Of a stretch of 64,000 nucleotides of DNA, positions 1 to 10,808 are shown in pieces. Source of the DNA: Brachionus rotundiformis (Eukaryota > Rotifera > Eurotatoria > Ploima > Brachionidae). Position 1 is the stretch's first letter, and each line of letters starts with the position of its first letter. The position numbers were made by a program, and so were the translations under genes. The DNA lies in assembly GCA_016802295.1 (NCBI GenBank), contig JAESIW010000020.1:1626120-1690119 (forward strand), given 5' to 3'. The notes beneath the pieces are model-generated. The model searched no databases and had not been told where the DNA came from. It saw only the letters and a program-made list of their open reading frames with translations.

Positions 1-1616
1 GTATCATAATTATTCTAACTTATTTAAATATTTGTCAAACTAATTTTCAATTTAGATACTTTAATAAATCTTTACATAATTGGTTCTTTGTATTTTCATT
101 AAAAATAAAAAAGGGCTGTCTATATTTAAATCTTTAATCGAAATTGTAGATAGCACGTTCGTTTAATAATCTTATACTTATCTTAAATTTTCTAAGCAAA
201 AAGCATGCTGCATAGTTTAATAAACAGATTATAGCTGATGAAATAAAAGCTGCTAAAATAATTTCAATTTTTTATTTAAAAGTATTCCTTTTGCATTTAT
301 TTTTAACCTAATCATTTTCTCATTAAATTTTTTATACAATTTTAATTTTAAAATAAATCAAACTAAAAAAATAAGTTGAATTTTTAGTTCAACAATAAAT
401 AAATTGCTTGTGACCAAACCAAATATTCACTGAAAGAAACTAAGTAATTAAAATAAAATTAGATGACTTATATTTAATAATCTGGTATTTATGTTGAAAT
501 TGAGTGGTAGAATTATTAATAATTAATATCGCTTAAGGACCAGTAGCTAAGCGTAATCCTTTTTGTTATGAGATTTTTATGAATAATAATTTTTAGGCTT
601 ATTTACATTTTTAAATTAAAAATTTTAGTAACAAACAATTGAAAAAAATTTAGTAAAATATTTAAAAATATAAAAATTTCTTAATGCTAGCTAATGAAAA
701 TTCTAAGAAATAAACTTTTAGTAAACGTTTGACATTTTTGTTAAAAATTGGTTTATTTAGACCCGCAATGGTATAGTTAATTGTCCCATTCTATGTTTAA
801 AGAATATTTCAATTACTTTTGAAAACTTATAATCTTAAATGTAATAATTTTTTGTCTAGAACTAGAGGCAATTTAATATATTTAAAAAAAGGTTAAGAAA
901 ATTTTGAGAAATTTTAATCAAATTAACAGATTTAACAAATACCTTTAAAAACTATTTTATCATTTTTCATTTGAGAATGTGATTTATAGGCGAATTAGCT
1001 TGGATTATGGAGAATAATTTTAAAAAGATTAAAGATTAAATTTTATTTGAAAACAAATTTGACCGTTTAATTATTAATATTTTTTTCTAATTAAATATAA
1101 AAACTAGGCCTTTAGGTGGTTAAATCGCAGCTTGAATTCTAGTTTGTTATGCAATCTAGTGAAAAATAATTAAAAATTCAAAACAATTTTTATTAAAATT
1201 TATTCTTTCTTAGACTTCGTCATTGAATTATACCTAATCTGGTATTACTCATTCTAAAGATTACAAAAAATAATAATGAGAAAATTTACTAAAAAGGTCT
1301 TGTTATTTACAAAATATTCAAAATAGAAAAAAAACTAAAGAGCTTTTATTGTCGTACCCTCCTTCATTTTTCGATTAATTTATCATTAACATTAATAAAG
1401 CGTTCGAAATCCAAGCCATAGAAATATTTTACCAAACGCTCACATAGTCTTATCAAAAAAATTTTCATATTTCAAAATTATGCTCAATTTTATTCAAAAT
1501 TTTGTTTTTTTGGTTTTTTCGGGAGTTTGTTTCAATTAGTAATATTGTTTATTATAAATTTAGATATATGATTCCATTTGGTAATTTATCAAAAATTAAT
1601 TAATAGTGAAATTAAA
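1..1616. other. AT-rich intergenic stretch, no gene seen
   Basis: No open frame with recognisable protein similarity and no tRNA-like fold or B-box was found on either strand. It is very AT-rich with many short A or T runs. It presumably holds the promoter of the RhoGAP gene that starts at 1617, but no specific element can be pointed to. Confidence 0.6.
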
Positions 1617-3633
1617 ATGGAAGCCAATGAAGATGGTAATTTTATTTCAGTATAGAAAAATTCATAATGAATATAATTTTTAACTTTTTGTAATCAAGAT
1701 GTTAAGATAGACAAGTTGACTTTAGATCAAAATAACTTGGACCCGGCCATTGATAAAAATGATATACCGGATCTTGAATATGATGAAGAAATATCACCAC
1801 TAGTGGCAGATGGTAATTTTTTTTTGGTTATTTTTTTCATGTTGTATATTCATTGTTCATAAATCAATTAAGTAGTCGAAAACGATTTATTGTCATTATT
1901 GGGTAATAAAATTTACCGCTTTTACTTTTTAGTTTCACCTTTTGTACTAATTTTAGGTTTAGGCTTTAATTATCTTGTTTGCTTTTAGACTAACTAGTTT
2001 GAATATTAAAATTTTTTTTAATTAATATTTTTTAAAAGAACTATCTAAAATTGGTAATAGCCATCTAACATCAGATAACTTAATTGATGAAGACTATGAG
2101 GCTGAACTGGGTGCTCATGTTGCCTTTAGTCCAGGTTTGATTGATTCAGAGAGCGAAAAAAAGACAAACGATCTAAAAGAACGCATTGATCGCTATGGTA
2201 TTGTAAATGTTTGTGGAACTGATTTGTCTGGACGTCCTATAATTGTCATTTCAGCAGTTAATTTACCAAATGCAGACCAAATTAGTCAAGAAAAAGAATT
2301 TTTTCACAGTCATCAGCATTTTTTTGATGTTTTATTAGAGTAATAAAAAAAATATTTTTTTTTTAAATGTTTAAACTTGAATATATTTTAAAGAATTTTG
2401 TGTGGAATTTTAGAAAAATACGTCGAGTCCGAGTACACTCTAGTTTACTTTCATTATGGCTTAAAGAGCTCTAGTCAGCCTTCGTTCAATTGGTTGACCA
2501 AAGTTTACAAAATGCTTGATAGAAAGTTGGATTAAAAATAATTTGTTTATTTTTATAAGACTAAGTTTATTTTTCAATAAGATTCAAGAAGAACTTAAAG
2601 GCTTTGTATGTTGTTCATCCGACCATGCTTTTTAAAGTGCTATGGCAAGTTATTCGACCGCTAATAAGTTCCAAATTTAACAAAAAAGTTACGTATTGCA
2701 ACACTTTGACAGAATTAGGCGCTCATATCGACTTAAATATTCTAAAAATACATCCAGAGATAAAAATGTAGTAGCATTTTTTAATTCAAACAAAAAAATA
2801 AAAAAAATATCTTTTAGATATGACGCATCACTAAAACCTAGGAAATCAAGTATATCTATTGAAAAAATCCAATCGGGACCATTTCAACAATTCAAGGTTC
2901 CTCTTCAAAAGTAATCATTTTTAAAATTTAAGAATAAAAAACCAAAAGTTTTTATCATTTTGTTCAGAATTGCTGACGAAAATAAAGGAGACCCTGTACC
3001 GTTATGCCTAAAAGAAGCAATTATTTTTATTCGAAAAAGTATTTTTTACTTTAATATTTTTATGAAATCTCTAGAATCGTTTAAAAGACATAGATGAAGA
3101 GGGTCTGTTTAGAAAGTCTGGTAGTTTTGAGCGAATAAAAGAAATTCAGAATTTATACAATTATGGTCAACCGGTAGCATACCATACTTATGAATATCAT
3201 GTGGCTGCATCAGTAATCAAGGCTTTTGTCAGAGAATTACCAGAATCTCTTTTAACTGATACAATATTCAATGAAATGATGTCCTTACAAGGTAGCTTTA
3301 TTTCAAAATTGTTTCATTGAAAACAATAACTTACCAAATATTATAAAAGTTCTGGATATAGTTGACAAAGTAGAAGTGGCTAAAGACCTGTTGAACGCAA
3401 AACTACCACCTTTAAACTACAAGGTTCTTAATTATCTGATATCATTTTTAAGTGAAGTTGCCCAACATTCAGCAAAAAACAAAATGGACGCTAGAAATTT
3501 GTCGTATGTTTTCGGACCAAACTTTTTACGTAACCCAAATGATCCCGAATTCGGTTTGGTTAACATTGAAAAAATTAATAACTTTGTAGAATTGTTGATT
3601 AAGTATCATTCCGATATTTTTTGCAAGGATTAA
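1617..3633 (+). CDS. ARHGAP1: ARHGAP1-like protein: CRAL-TRIO/BCH domain plus RhoGAP domain
   Basis: Predicted GTPase-activating protein for Rho-family GTPases (Cdc42GAP/p50RhoGAP type). I read nine exons: 1617-1635, 1699-1812, 2039-2339, 2414-2525, 2582-2767, 2818-2910, 2968-3038, 3088-3291 and 3350-3633. Exons 3-5 encode the lipid-binding BCH domain, with VYFHYGLKSS and NLKALYVVHPT close to human ARHGAP1. Exons 7-9 encode RhoGAP, including EEGLFRKSG with the catalytic-finger arginine, then FVRELPESLLT and NKMDARNLSYVFGPN. An acidic N-terminus (exon 2) precedes the BCH domain, as in the family. Phases agree at every junction except exon 3/4, where the GT donor at 2340 and AG acceptor at 2412-2413 leave the frame one base off next to a five-A run. 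That may be a homopolymer indel in the sequence or an unusual splice site. Family identity is firm; the exact exon 3/4 join is not. Confidence 0.92.
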
Positions 3634-5278
3634 ATCTTGACCAGATAAATATATGATATTATTTTTAAAATATAGACTTCATTCTAGTTGTTTCTGGTGT
3701 AAAATAATTATTATTTTTAAAATTTGTTTTAATATTTTAGAAATATAATGTATCGATTTAGCCTGTCATTTTTATATAAATTAAATTTATTTTACCCAAT
3801 TGACTGAGTAAATTTTTCAAGTATTCAGTAATAAACTAATAAAAAGATAAAAAAAAATTTTTTTTTAAATTAAATGATTTATATAGTTAAGTTTTTAGAA
3901 AATCACATTTGTTACCGAATGCATTAATGGCTTATTTGGACTCTATTATTATTCCTTATTATTGATCTTTAATTAAGTATCTAAGTTTTTCAAAGTTATT
4001 GAATTGTCGCTGGTTACAATATAATTTAAATAAGTATAAATTCCTTTTTATATTATTGGTATGGTTACTGTTCTTGTTTTTATAAATAATACTAGAAAGC
4101 CCGGCCGATTAATTACAAAAATTTCAATTTGAAATATCAAAAGAAATAGAATAAATTTATTTATAATATTTTTTAAAAAATTTAAGTATTACAAATTGAT
4201 TTTAAGTTTCTTTGGGTAATTTTTAATAACTTTATTCCTTTGAAATAATATTCAAGTTTAAATATTTTAAAAAGGGGTCTTTAAAACCCCTCAGGCTTTC
4301 TAGTGATAATAATACTTATTGATATCTTTAATATACAAATTATGGCTAAAAGAGGACAAGGACTGCGCATCTGAGGAGCAGATAATGATCTGTCAACAAT
4401 ATTTATTTAGTATTATTTATATAATTAAAAAAATAAAGATAAAGATTTTCCAATTTATTTTTAAATTTTAAATAAATATATTAAATAAATTGTTTACGTT
4501 TGATAAAAATTGATTTTTTAAGTTTAAAAATAATTTTAAATCTTTTTATCTTTTTTTTAAACGAAAAAGTGATTTTTTATTCTTTTAATGATTTTAAAGC
4601 TTAGTTCTTAGTGAAATTTGGTTTTTAAAACTACTACCTAAATAATTATTTTTGAGGTTTCTTTTTGAATCTTACCCGAATTGAGCTTTGGAGTTTTAAA
4701 TATTAATAAAAAAATAAATAAATAAAGTTTATTTTTATGATCTAATTGTCCTATATTTTCTTCCTAAAAAGGTTTAAGTCTACAATTTTTTTAAATTCTA
4801 ACAAGACTTGTTTTTGAAAGTATATAAATTTACCAGGGTAAAAAATTTCGATTAAAAATAAATTAGATTAGAATTTAAATCAATTAATTTATATGACATA
4901 GCATCAAAAATAATTTTTAAGATTTCTCTTATTTAGATTTAAAATAGTATTTAAATTATAAAACTCTTTCTATTTTTTCCCAAATCAAACAAGTTTCAAA
5001 ACAATATTTACCGAAATATAAAATCAAATTAAGCAAAAATTATAATTTATTAGATTTAAACTATACCGTGAAAAAAATAATAATTGCTAAAAATATGTTC
5101 GAATTATTGATTTTAGATTTATTATTTCTGTATACATATATGCATGTATCTAAACATAAATACAACATAAAAATTCAGTTTTTACGCTAAATAATATTTT
5201 GATTTTTAAGTTTTAGATTTTTGGCACATTTTAACGATTTCTGATTTTTAAGAATGAATTTAGAATTGATATACTAAT
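3634..5278. other. Intergenic, AT-rich; holds a MITE-like element
   Basis: Apart from the 214-bp inverted-repeat element at 4091-4304 I see no gene. A slightly more GC-rich patch at about 4343-4395 has no frame I recognise. Confidence 0.55.
4091..4304. mobile_element. MITE-like element with 11-bp terminal inverted repeats
   Basis: The left end reads ACTAGAAAGCC and the right end is its exact reverse complement, GGCTTTCTAGT, 214 bp apart in all. The match continues imperfectly inward. Just inside the right end is a second short inverted repeat (AGGGGT / ACCCCT at 4273-4291). The element has no coding capacity, which fits a miniature non-autonomous DNA transposon. Target-site duplication is unclear: the ends contain TA, as for Tc1/mariner-type insertion, but flanks give no longer clean duplication. 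No second copy was noticed in the window. Confidence 0.45.
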
Positions 5279-6253
5279 ATGAATATTAAGTTGATTTGGC
5301 TATATCTTTCTCAAATAAGTTTTGTCATTAGTCAAAATTATGTGACTTTTTTTAATGGTAAAAATCCAAATTCTGACCAAGATGCCCATGTTATTCAACT
5401 CAATTGTTCCAAAAGGGTCAACTCTCTTTTCTTTGATATCCATTTGAACAAGTGGTCATTTTCGTCCGCAGATTCGTGTCTCCACTCTTTAAATGATGTC
5501 CTATCTTATTGTCAACGAGTTTACCCAAAGCTTAATGTGATCAATATTCAACCAATTTATCCAAAAATAGGTCTAAGAATTTGTGACACATCAGTGTGCT
5601 CAACTGACTTAGAACATGGAACACTATTCAAATGTTTGCATGGAGTTTTTAAATCAAAGGAGCAATTGTATGTTCCAGTTGATTGCCAATTTCAGCACTT
5701 GATGAACAAGGGGGAATGCAAGACAACAGAATTATGGACCAAACTGGCTAATAAAAAATGCCAGTCTCTTAAGGACATTTTTCATGTGACAAATTATTCA
5801 ATGATTCAGTGGTGTGATGCGTTCAAAGATGGTTTAGCAACCTTTAATGGAATAGAGTTTGTTTGCTGTCCAAATAAAAATATTTATAGTCGCTTTGAGG
5901 ACGAAAATATTGACAATCAGCAGTATTTGACAAACTATTATTCTGATTATAACGATATGTCAGATTCAAACAATTTCGAATATAATGTTAAACTTATAGA
6001 TAAAGTAAAAAATAATGGCAAATCAAAGTTTTTCAGCTATGCGACAACATTTTTCTTATTAGGTTTTTTTATGACTGTTTTTTTATTCATCTCGTGTCGG
6101 ATTATTAGAAAAGGTCGCACCAAGAAGCTTTTAAGAGAAAGATCAGGACAAGAAGAAGACAAAGATCAAGATTCACAGCTAAACCAAATGCAAATAAATG
6201 GTTATGAAAATCCGACCTACAAATTTTTTGATGAACAAAATTTATCTTTATAA
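5279..6253 (+). CDS. Amyloid-precursor-like membrane protein without an E2 domain
   Basis: Single-exon type I membrane protein of 324 residues. Residues 1-18 look like a signal peptide ending near ISQ. Residues about 20-135 match the APP growth-factor-like (E1) domain in cysteine spacing, with paired Cys in ICDTSVC and CLHGVF. Residues about 136-200 match the copper-binding domain (GEC, WCDAF, EFVCCP). A short acidic linker (about 200-240) leads straight to a transmembrane helix at about 252-275, followed by a basic stop-transfer. The cytoplasmic tail ends with GYENPTYKFFDEQ, nearly identical to the APP-family tail; its NPTY is the known docking site for PTB adaptors such as Fe65 and X11. Known APPs are about 650-770 residues with a large helical E2 domain, which is absent here. 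The start ATG is the first in frame ahead of the signal peptide. Confidence 0.93.
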   Translation: MNIKLIWLYLSQISFVISQNYVTFFNGKNPNSDQDAHVIQLNCSKRVNSLFFDIHLNKWSFSSADSCLHSLNDVLSYCQRVYPKLNVINIQPIYPKIGLRICDTSVCSTDLEHGTLFKCLHGVFKSKEQLYVPVDCQFQHLMNKGECKTTELWTKLANKKCQSLKDIFHVTNYSMIQWCDAFKDGLATFNGIEFVCCPNKNIYSRFEDENIDNQQYLTNYYSDYNDMSDSNNFEYNVKLIDKVKNNGKSKFFSYATTFFLLGFFMTVFLFISCRIIRKGRTKKLLRERSGQEEDKDQDSQLNQMQINGYENPTYKFFDEQNLSL

Positions 6254-6300
6254 AAAAGTGTTTTTTGTTGAAAAAATATTTTAGTAAATAAATTTATCTT

Positions 6301-6379
6301 TTAAATTTTTGAATCTTATTCTATTATAACAAGATTTAGATAAAGATATTGTAAATAAACCAATTTTTATAAATATAAC
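6301..6379 (+). repeat. 79-bp perfect direct repeat, copy 1 (unit B)
   Basis: Identical over all 79 bases to 6497-6575 by direct reading. It begins TTAAATTTTTGAATC and ends ATAAATATAAC. It lies just 3' of the APP-like stop codon and is separated from its twin by one copy of repeat A. Perfect identity in an AT-rich neutral context suggests a recent event. Confidence 0.9.
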
Positions 6380-6506
6380 TAAATGAATTGAATAGGACTG
6401 AAGAGTTAAAACTATCAAAAAACTTATCCATGCAGTTGATCAAGTAAATAAAAAACTGCGAGAAGAATTTATTTTTCTTACATGCCTTTTTAGTTCTTAA
6501 ATTTTT
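6379..6506 (+). repeat. ~128-bp dispersed repeat A, copy 1
   Basis: Nearly identical to 8517-8645, with only a few differences around the poly-A run and one A/G change. It contains a potential hairpin, GCAGTT...AACTGC, with a 6-bp stem and an A-rich loop. It is not recognised as an snRNA, tRNA or spliced leader. It sits between the two 79-bp direct repeats and shares its last ten bases with the start of the second one. Confidence 0.85.
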
Positions 6507-6575
6507 GAATCTTATTCTATTATAACAAGATTTAGATAAAGATATTGTAAATAAACCAATTTTTATAAATATAAC
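6497..6575 (+). repeat. 79-bp perfect direct repeat, copy 2 (unit B)
   Basis: Identical to 6301-6379, with starts 196 bp apart. Its first ten bases (TTAAATTTTT) are also the end of repeat A, so the locus reads B-A-B with a shared junction. A template-switch or tandem-duplication origin is more likely than a target-site duplication of this length. Confidence 0.9.
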
Positions 6576-6578
6576 ATT

Positions 6579-6755
6579 TCAAATGTTATTATCACAACCA
6601 GTGGTTGAAATCTTACCAAAATGCAAAAGCAAGTTGTAAAATTCAACACCGTGTTGCAAGTTGTTGTATTTTCTTTTATATTCCTTTTGGTTTATTAAGA
6701 AATATTCTTTAATTTCTTCTTTCTTATCTTCTTTATTATTTTGGTTAAGAGCCAT
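6579..6755 (-). pseudogene. Possible ALIX/Bro1 V-domain-like exon or fragment
   Basis: An ATG-started open frame of 58 codons reads through YNNLQHGVEFYNLLLHF, which resembles the ALIX (PDCD6IP) V-domain region written NNLKEGTKFYNEL in vertebrates. A good splice donor (G|GTAAG) follows LLLHF at about 6618, where an ALIX exon could end, but no continuing exon is visible downstream on the minus strand; the 79-bp repeat lies there. It could be a relic exon, a small lineage-specific gene or chance coiled-coil-like composition. Confidence 0.3.
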
Positions 6756-8516
6756 CTACCACTAGGAATTAAGTTAGGTTTACAACATGTAATTAAATTA
6801 TTTAAATTTGAGTTATGTGAAAAATATGGTACAATAGAACAGTAAAGAATATAAATAAAATTTTTTTGTAAAAGTTAAAAATTGGTATTGTAAATTCACA
6901 TGGTACAAATAAAAAGTTGCATGTTACAAAATCCTGCAAATTTAGCATAAATTAAATGTTACTGTCCATCATTATGAACAAGCTCATTCTAGTCTTCTTT
7001 TATTCCTTAAAAAGCAATCTTTTTTCAATATATAATTATTAATTAAATATTCAAAGTTGGGAAAAATTGCCTATATAAAACTTATAAGATATTATTTTAT
7101 TTGAAATTTTTTATAATTCTTTTTTTTTTAATCAATTTAATAAATAAAAATAAGAGATACTTTAAGTAAAATTAGTTGCTGTTTTATTTAATTTAGGAGA
7201 CAGATTAATAAATATAAGTTAAGGGTATTTAGTAAAATAAGAGATAGAAAAATATTAGTGATCGATTAAGTAATTTTAGATATCGATTAAATACCTCCCA
7301 ATAAATATTTGTAAATTGATTATTTATTTTATTGATAATTTATTATTTTTAAAAGAAATTTATATGAATTAATTGAAATTTTGTTCTTAGATTTAAACAA
7401 AATCTTTCAATTTGAGTTCTAAAACAGAATTAAATATTTTTATGCCATCCTCCTCTTTTTGTAGCCGTGGTAAGATAGCGTCTTTTCCTAAAAAGCCAGT
7501 GGGACAATTATTCATCCAAGCACTCAATAGGGAGAGGGTTAAAGAGATTTTTAGAAATTTATTTATAAATTTAAAAAATAAATTGATCCCAAATTACAAA
7601 AATGACATACTAAATGACATACTTTTGTCTACATGAGGCATTTAAACCAATTTAATCAATCTAGCTAAAATGAATTAAAAACTGATTAAAATTTACTGAT
7701 TTTGTCCAGCTAAAATTTTAAAAATCACGAATAGATCATTACAGCTTGATTTTACAAGATTAAAACGATTCTTAATTTAAAAAAAAAAATATATAACTAA
7801 TTGAACTTGACTATTTTTAATAAAATAATAAGAAAAAAAGCTATCCTTAAAATATTTGATAAAAATATATAATGGTTGATAGTTATGCTTCATCTAGAAT
7901 TGAAGATTTTTTAAAGAAATAATTCATAATTATTTTAAAAAATTAAAGAATTTAAAATAAGGAAAAATGAATCTTTGTTTTAGCCTGTCTAAATAAATAT
8001 GTAAATAATTGATTGAATAATTTGAAAAAAATATCTTCACTTTCTTTAGAAAGATAACCCTTGAAACCCTTGAAAAAAATTAATCATTAAATCAGCTAAT
8101 CTCAGTGATTTTTAGTAATTAATCAGAACGATAAAAAAATACAATATTTCTTTTATTTTTTATTAAAGGTATTTTTATCAGATTTTCATAAGATATGAGC
8201 AAAATCTTTCTTAAACTGATAATAAAAAATAAGATGAAAATGCCCAAATAAAACGAGTTACAGGCATTTTTTAGGAATCAAAAATAGAAACAATTATTTT
8301 TAAATTTTGAAAAATGAAATTATAATTTTTTCAAATTTCGGAATTAAGAATTTCTTTATTCGGTTGAATCATAAAAGAAATTTCTAAAAACCATTTTCAT
8401 TAATGTACTTAATTCAAAGATTAAACATATAATCCAACTAAATGAACAACAAGTTTTGAATTTTTAAACTTGTATATTTTTCATATTTTAGAAATTAATT
8501 GAACAATAAAAAAAAA

Positions 8517-8645
8517 CTAAATGAATTGAATGGGACTGAAGAGTTAAAACTATCAAAAAACTTATCCATGCAGTTGATCAAGTAAAAAAAAAACTGCGAG
8601 AAGATTTTATTTTTCTTACATGCCTTTTTAGTTCTTAAATTTTTA
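8517..8645 (+). repeat. ~128-bp dispersed repeat A, copy 2
   Basis: Second copy of the unit at 6379-6506, same orientation, without the flanking 79-bp repeats. It ends about 135 bp upstream of the GIGYF-like start codon, so it could contribute promoter or 5' UTR sequence. It carries the same GCAGTT/AACTGC hairpin potential. Confidence 0.85.
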
Positions 8646-8780
8646 AAATTTTACTTTTAAATTTCATTAGAATCCTCAAATCCAAAATAACTACGAAAAA
8701 AAAATATTCGTATTTAGTATTTCGACAGATAATTTTATACTAATTTGTTTTTGATATCTTAATTTAATACGCAATTAGAC

Positions 8781-10808
8781 ATGGACGGATCAAGTGGTGA
8801 TTCGAAGTTGGCAACCAATTCCCTATCATTTGGGCCAACATGGTCTGAATTTTTTTTCATTTAAATATTCTCTGTATAATTTTTATTATCTTTTTTGCCA
8901 AAGGCTTAAGCAATTTTCCAACCCTGACGGTCATCGAAGCCTCGAACCGGATGGTTTGACTTTCCAAATGGCCAAACATAGGTATGGACGCGATGAGATG
9001 TTGGCTATCTACAATTGCATTGAGAAAAAACTTCTCTCCAAATCAATGCCAAAAGAACTGGCCGAATTTGAAGGTTTTTACCAAAAAGAATTGAAAAAAC
9101 CTATCTTGCTATCCGCTCCAACAGCTGAAGAACAAGTTAGTTAATTAAAGATTTTTGATTGAGGTTTTAATTAATTTTAAAGAAATTGATGTCGAGTTGT
9201 GTGAATAGTCAAGCTGCGCTAAATGCTTTTAACAAAGCCAAGGGGACATCTGTGCCTCCTAAAAACTCTGAAAGCAAAAAAAATTCCAGAGATGTGAAAC
9301 CAAGCAGAGGAGCAACTCAAGGTTCAACTCGTGGCCGTGAAAAAGAGCAAAAGTCCAAAAAAAATTCTAAAGAATGGAGAAGTAATAAAGAATGGTCTGT
9401 GAGCAAAAAAACAAATGATGAAAAAAATCGTAGTAATCATAGCAAAGAATCTGAGCCAGAATGGTTTAATGATGAGGAGATTAAAAAAATAGAGGCTATT
9501 GACTCAAAAATGATGACTTTTGATGAGAACGGAAAGTTTATCATTCAAGATGAGTCTGATAAAGACTCAAGTGGGAAAAATGACAGTATAAGTTCCAAAA
9601 GTGCTCATGATCAAGATGAGAGCGAATTTGGTGATCTTGCTGCTAAAATGACTCATATTCTCATAAATGAGAATGATGATAATTCGGAGATTAATCAACT
9701 CAATCAACAATTTCAACAGGCTCAAGAACAGCTGATGGTCAACAGACTGCAGTCAGCAAATTCAGCTGATTTTACTGTCAATGATAAATGGTTCTATCTC
9801 GATTCGCATAACAAAATTCAAGGACCTTTTAGCTCAGAGCAAATGGCCAATTGGCTAGCATCTGGCTATTTTAGCATGAATTTAATGGTAAAGCGAGGAT
9901 GTGATGATAAATTTGTACCTCTAGGATTAATTGTTGAAAATCTAAATCAAATGAGAGAGAACCAAAGTAACTGTTCATTTAAGACGCAACCAAATCAAAG
10001 TCATAATTTACCAAAATTTTTGAACAAGCCAGAATTGAATGATGCTAACTTGAATCAAATCATCGGTCAATTACAGCAAATTCAGATGCAACAAAAGGCT
10101 GCGGTGGCTTCATTGAATACCCTTGGCGTAAATGCCGTGGCTTCCATTCTACAGGAATTAAAGACCAAGCAAGAAAATTTAATTAGTCAAACAAACATTA
10201 CCAAACAGAATAGTCCCATCATAAACAATCTATTGCAGCAAAATTTTAACTTAAACTCAGGATGGATTGGTCAAGGATCGGGATCTGCGGCTAATCCACA
10301 GTCGTGTGCATCTGGTAATCTTTTAAAAGAGAAAATTTTGACTTTGATGGAAATCAAGCGTAAAGAGGAAGAAAAAAGACGCTTGATAGAAGAAGAGATT
10401 AGATTGAAGCAGGAGGAAGAAAAAAGACGATTAATGGAAGAAGCTAGGATAAAGCAGTTGATTATTATGTCCAAAATGGCCAGACAACAAAACTTAAGCG
10501 TTAATCAAAATCTTCCTAATTACCTTGAACAACAAGCATTGGAAAAAAAGATGTTGATGGAACAGATTAAATTGAAAGAAATGCTCAACGCTCAACAAAA
10601 TGGATTGAACAATTCCATGGGATATCTTTCTGGTCAACACTTTCCATCTTTTAGTAATGAACAATCATTTACAGATTTATTAAGAAAAGAAAATGTGTAT
10701 CAATATGACCAGGGAAAACAAAGTTCCAAATTCTCGGATGATAGTGTCACCCTATCGGGCAAAAGTGGATATTTTGCACCAAAAAGTGACCAAATCATCG
10801 AGAGCTAG
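8781..10808 (+). CDS. GIGYF: GIGYF-like GYF-domain protein, short paralog lacking the C-terminal region
   Basis: Three exons (8781-8842, 8904-9135, 9183-10808; phases agree) give 639 residues. GIGYF proteins bridge proline-rich ligands to the cap-binding translational repressor 4EHP. The N-terminus has LATNSLSFGPTW and RYGRDEMLAIY, the conserved 4EHP-binding region. The GYF domain at about residues 298-346 keeps its hallmarks: WFYLDSHNKIQGPF, EQMANW and SGYF. A charged Glu/Lys/Arg-rich coiled coil follows at about residues 475-530 (RKEEEKRRL), then Gln-rich sequence. Compared with the minus-strand paralog at 18475-23003 it lacks the RGG-rich segment and the terminal FVNFLREIE/LLGF region, and the 3' half is intronless. 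AATAAA lies about 66 nt after the stop. It appears intact, not a pseudogene. Confidence 0.92.

Larger units (their letters stand above)
6254..8780. other. Repeat-bearing intergenic region between APP-like and GIGYF-like genes
   Basis: Contains the direct repeats at 6301-6379 and 6497-6575, the two-copy repeat at 6379-6506 and 8517-8645, and a possible ALIX-like fragment on the minus strand. The open stretch at 7412-7636 lacks an early ATG, splice signals and recognisable similarity, so I do not call it a gene. The rest is featureless AT-rich DNA. Confidence 0.6.

Noticed and set aside
1390..1420. GCGTTCGAAATCC resembling a tRNA B-box
   Set aside because: No matching A-box or cloverleaf can be formed in the preceding 70-80 bases.
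4273..4291. AGGGGT...ACCCCT hairpin resembling a bacterial-style terminator
   Set aside because: The genome is eukaryotic and the hairpin lies inside a MITE-like element; no terminator role is expected.
6379..6506. Repeat A as a spliced-leader or snRNA gene
   Set aside because: No Sm site next to the hairpin, no GT splice donor in a leader position and no resemblance to U1-U6; two copies alone do not support an RNA gene.
7412..7636. 74-codon open frame upstream of the short GIGYF gene
   Set aside because: Begins without ATG (TTG), has no recognisable similarity, no splice context and lies in AT-rich repeat-bearing DNA.
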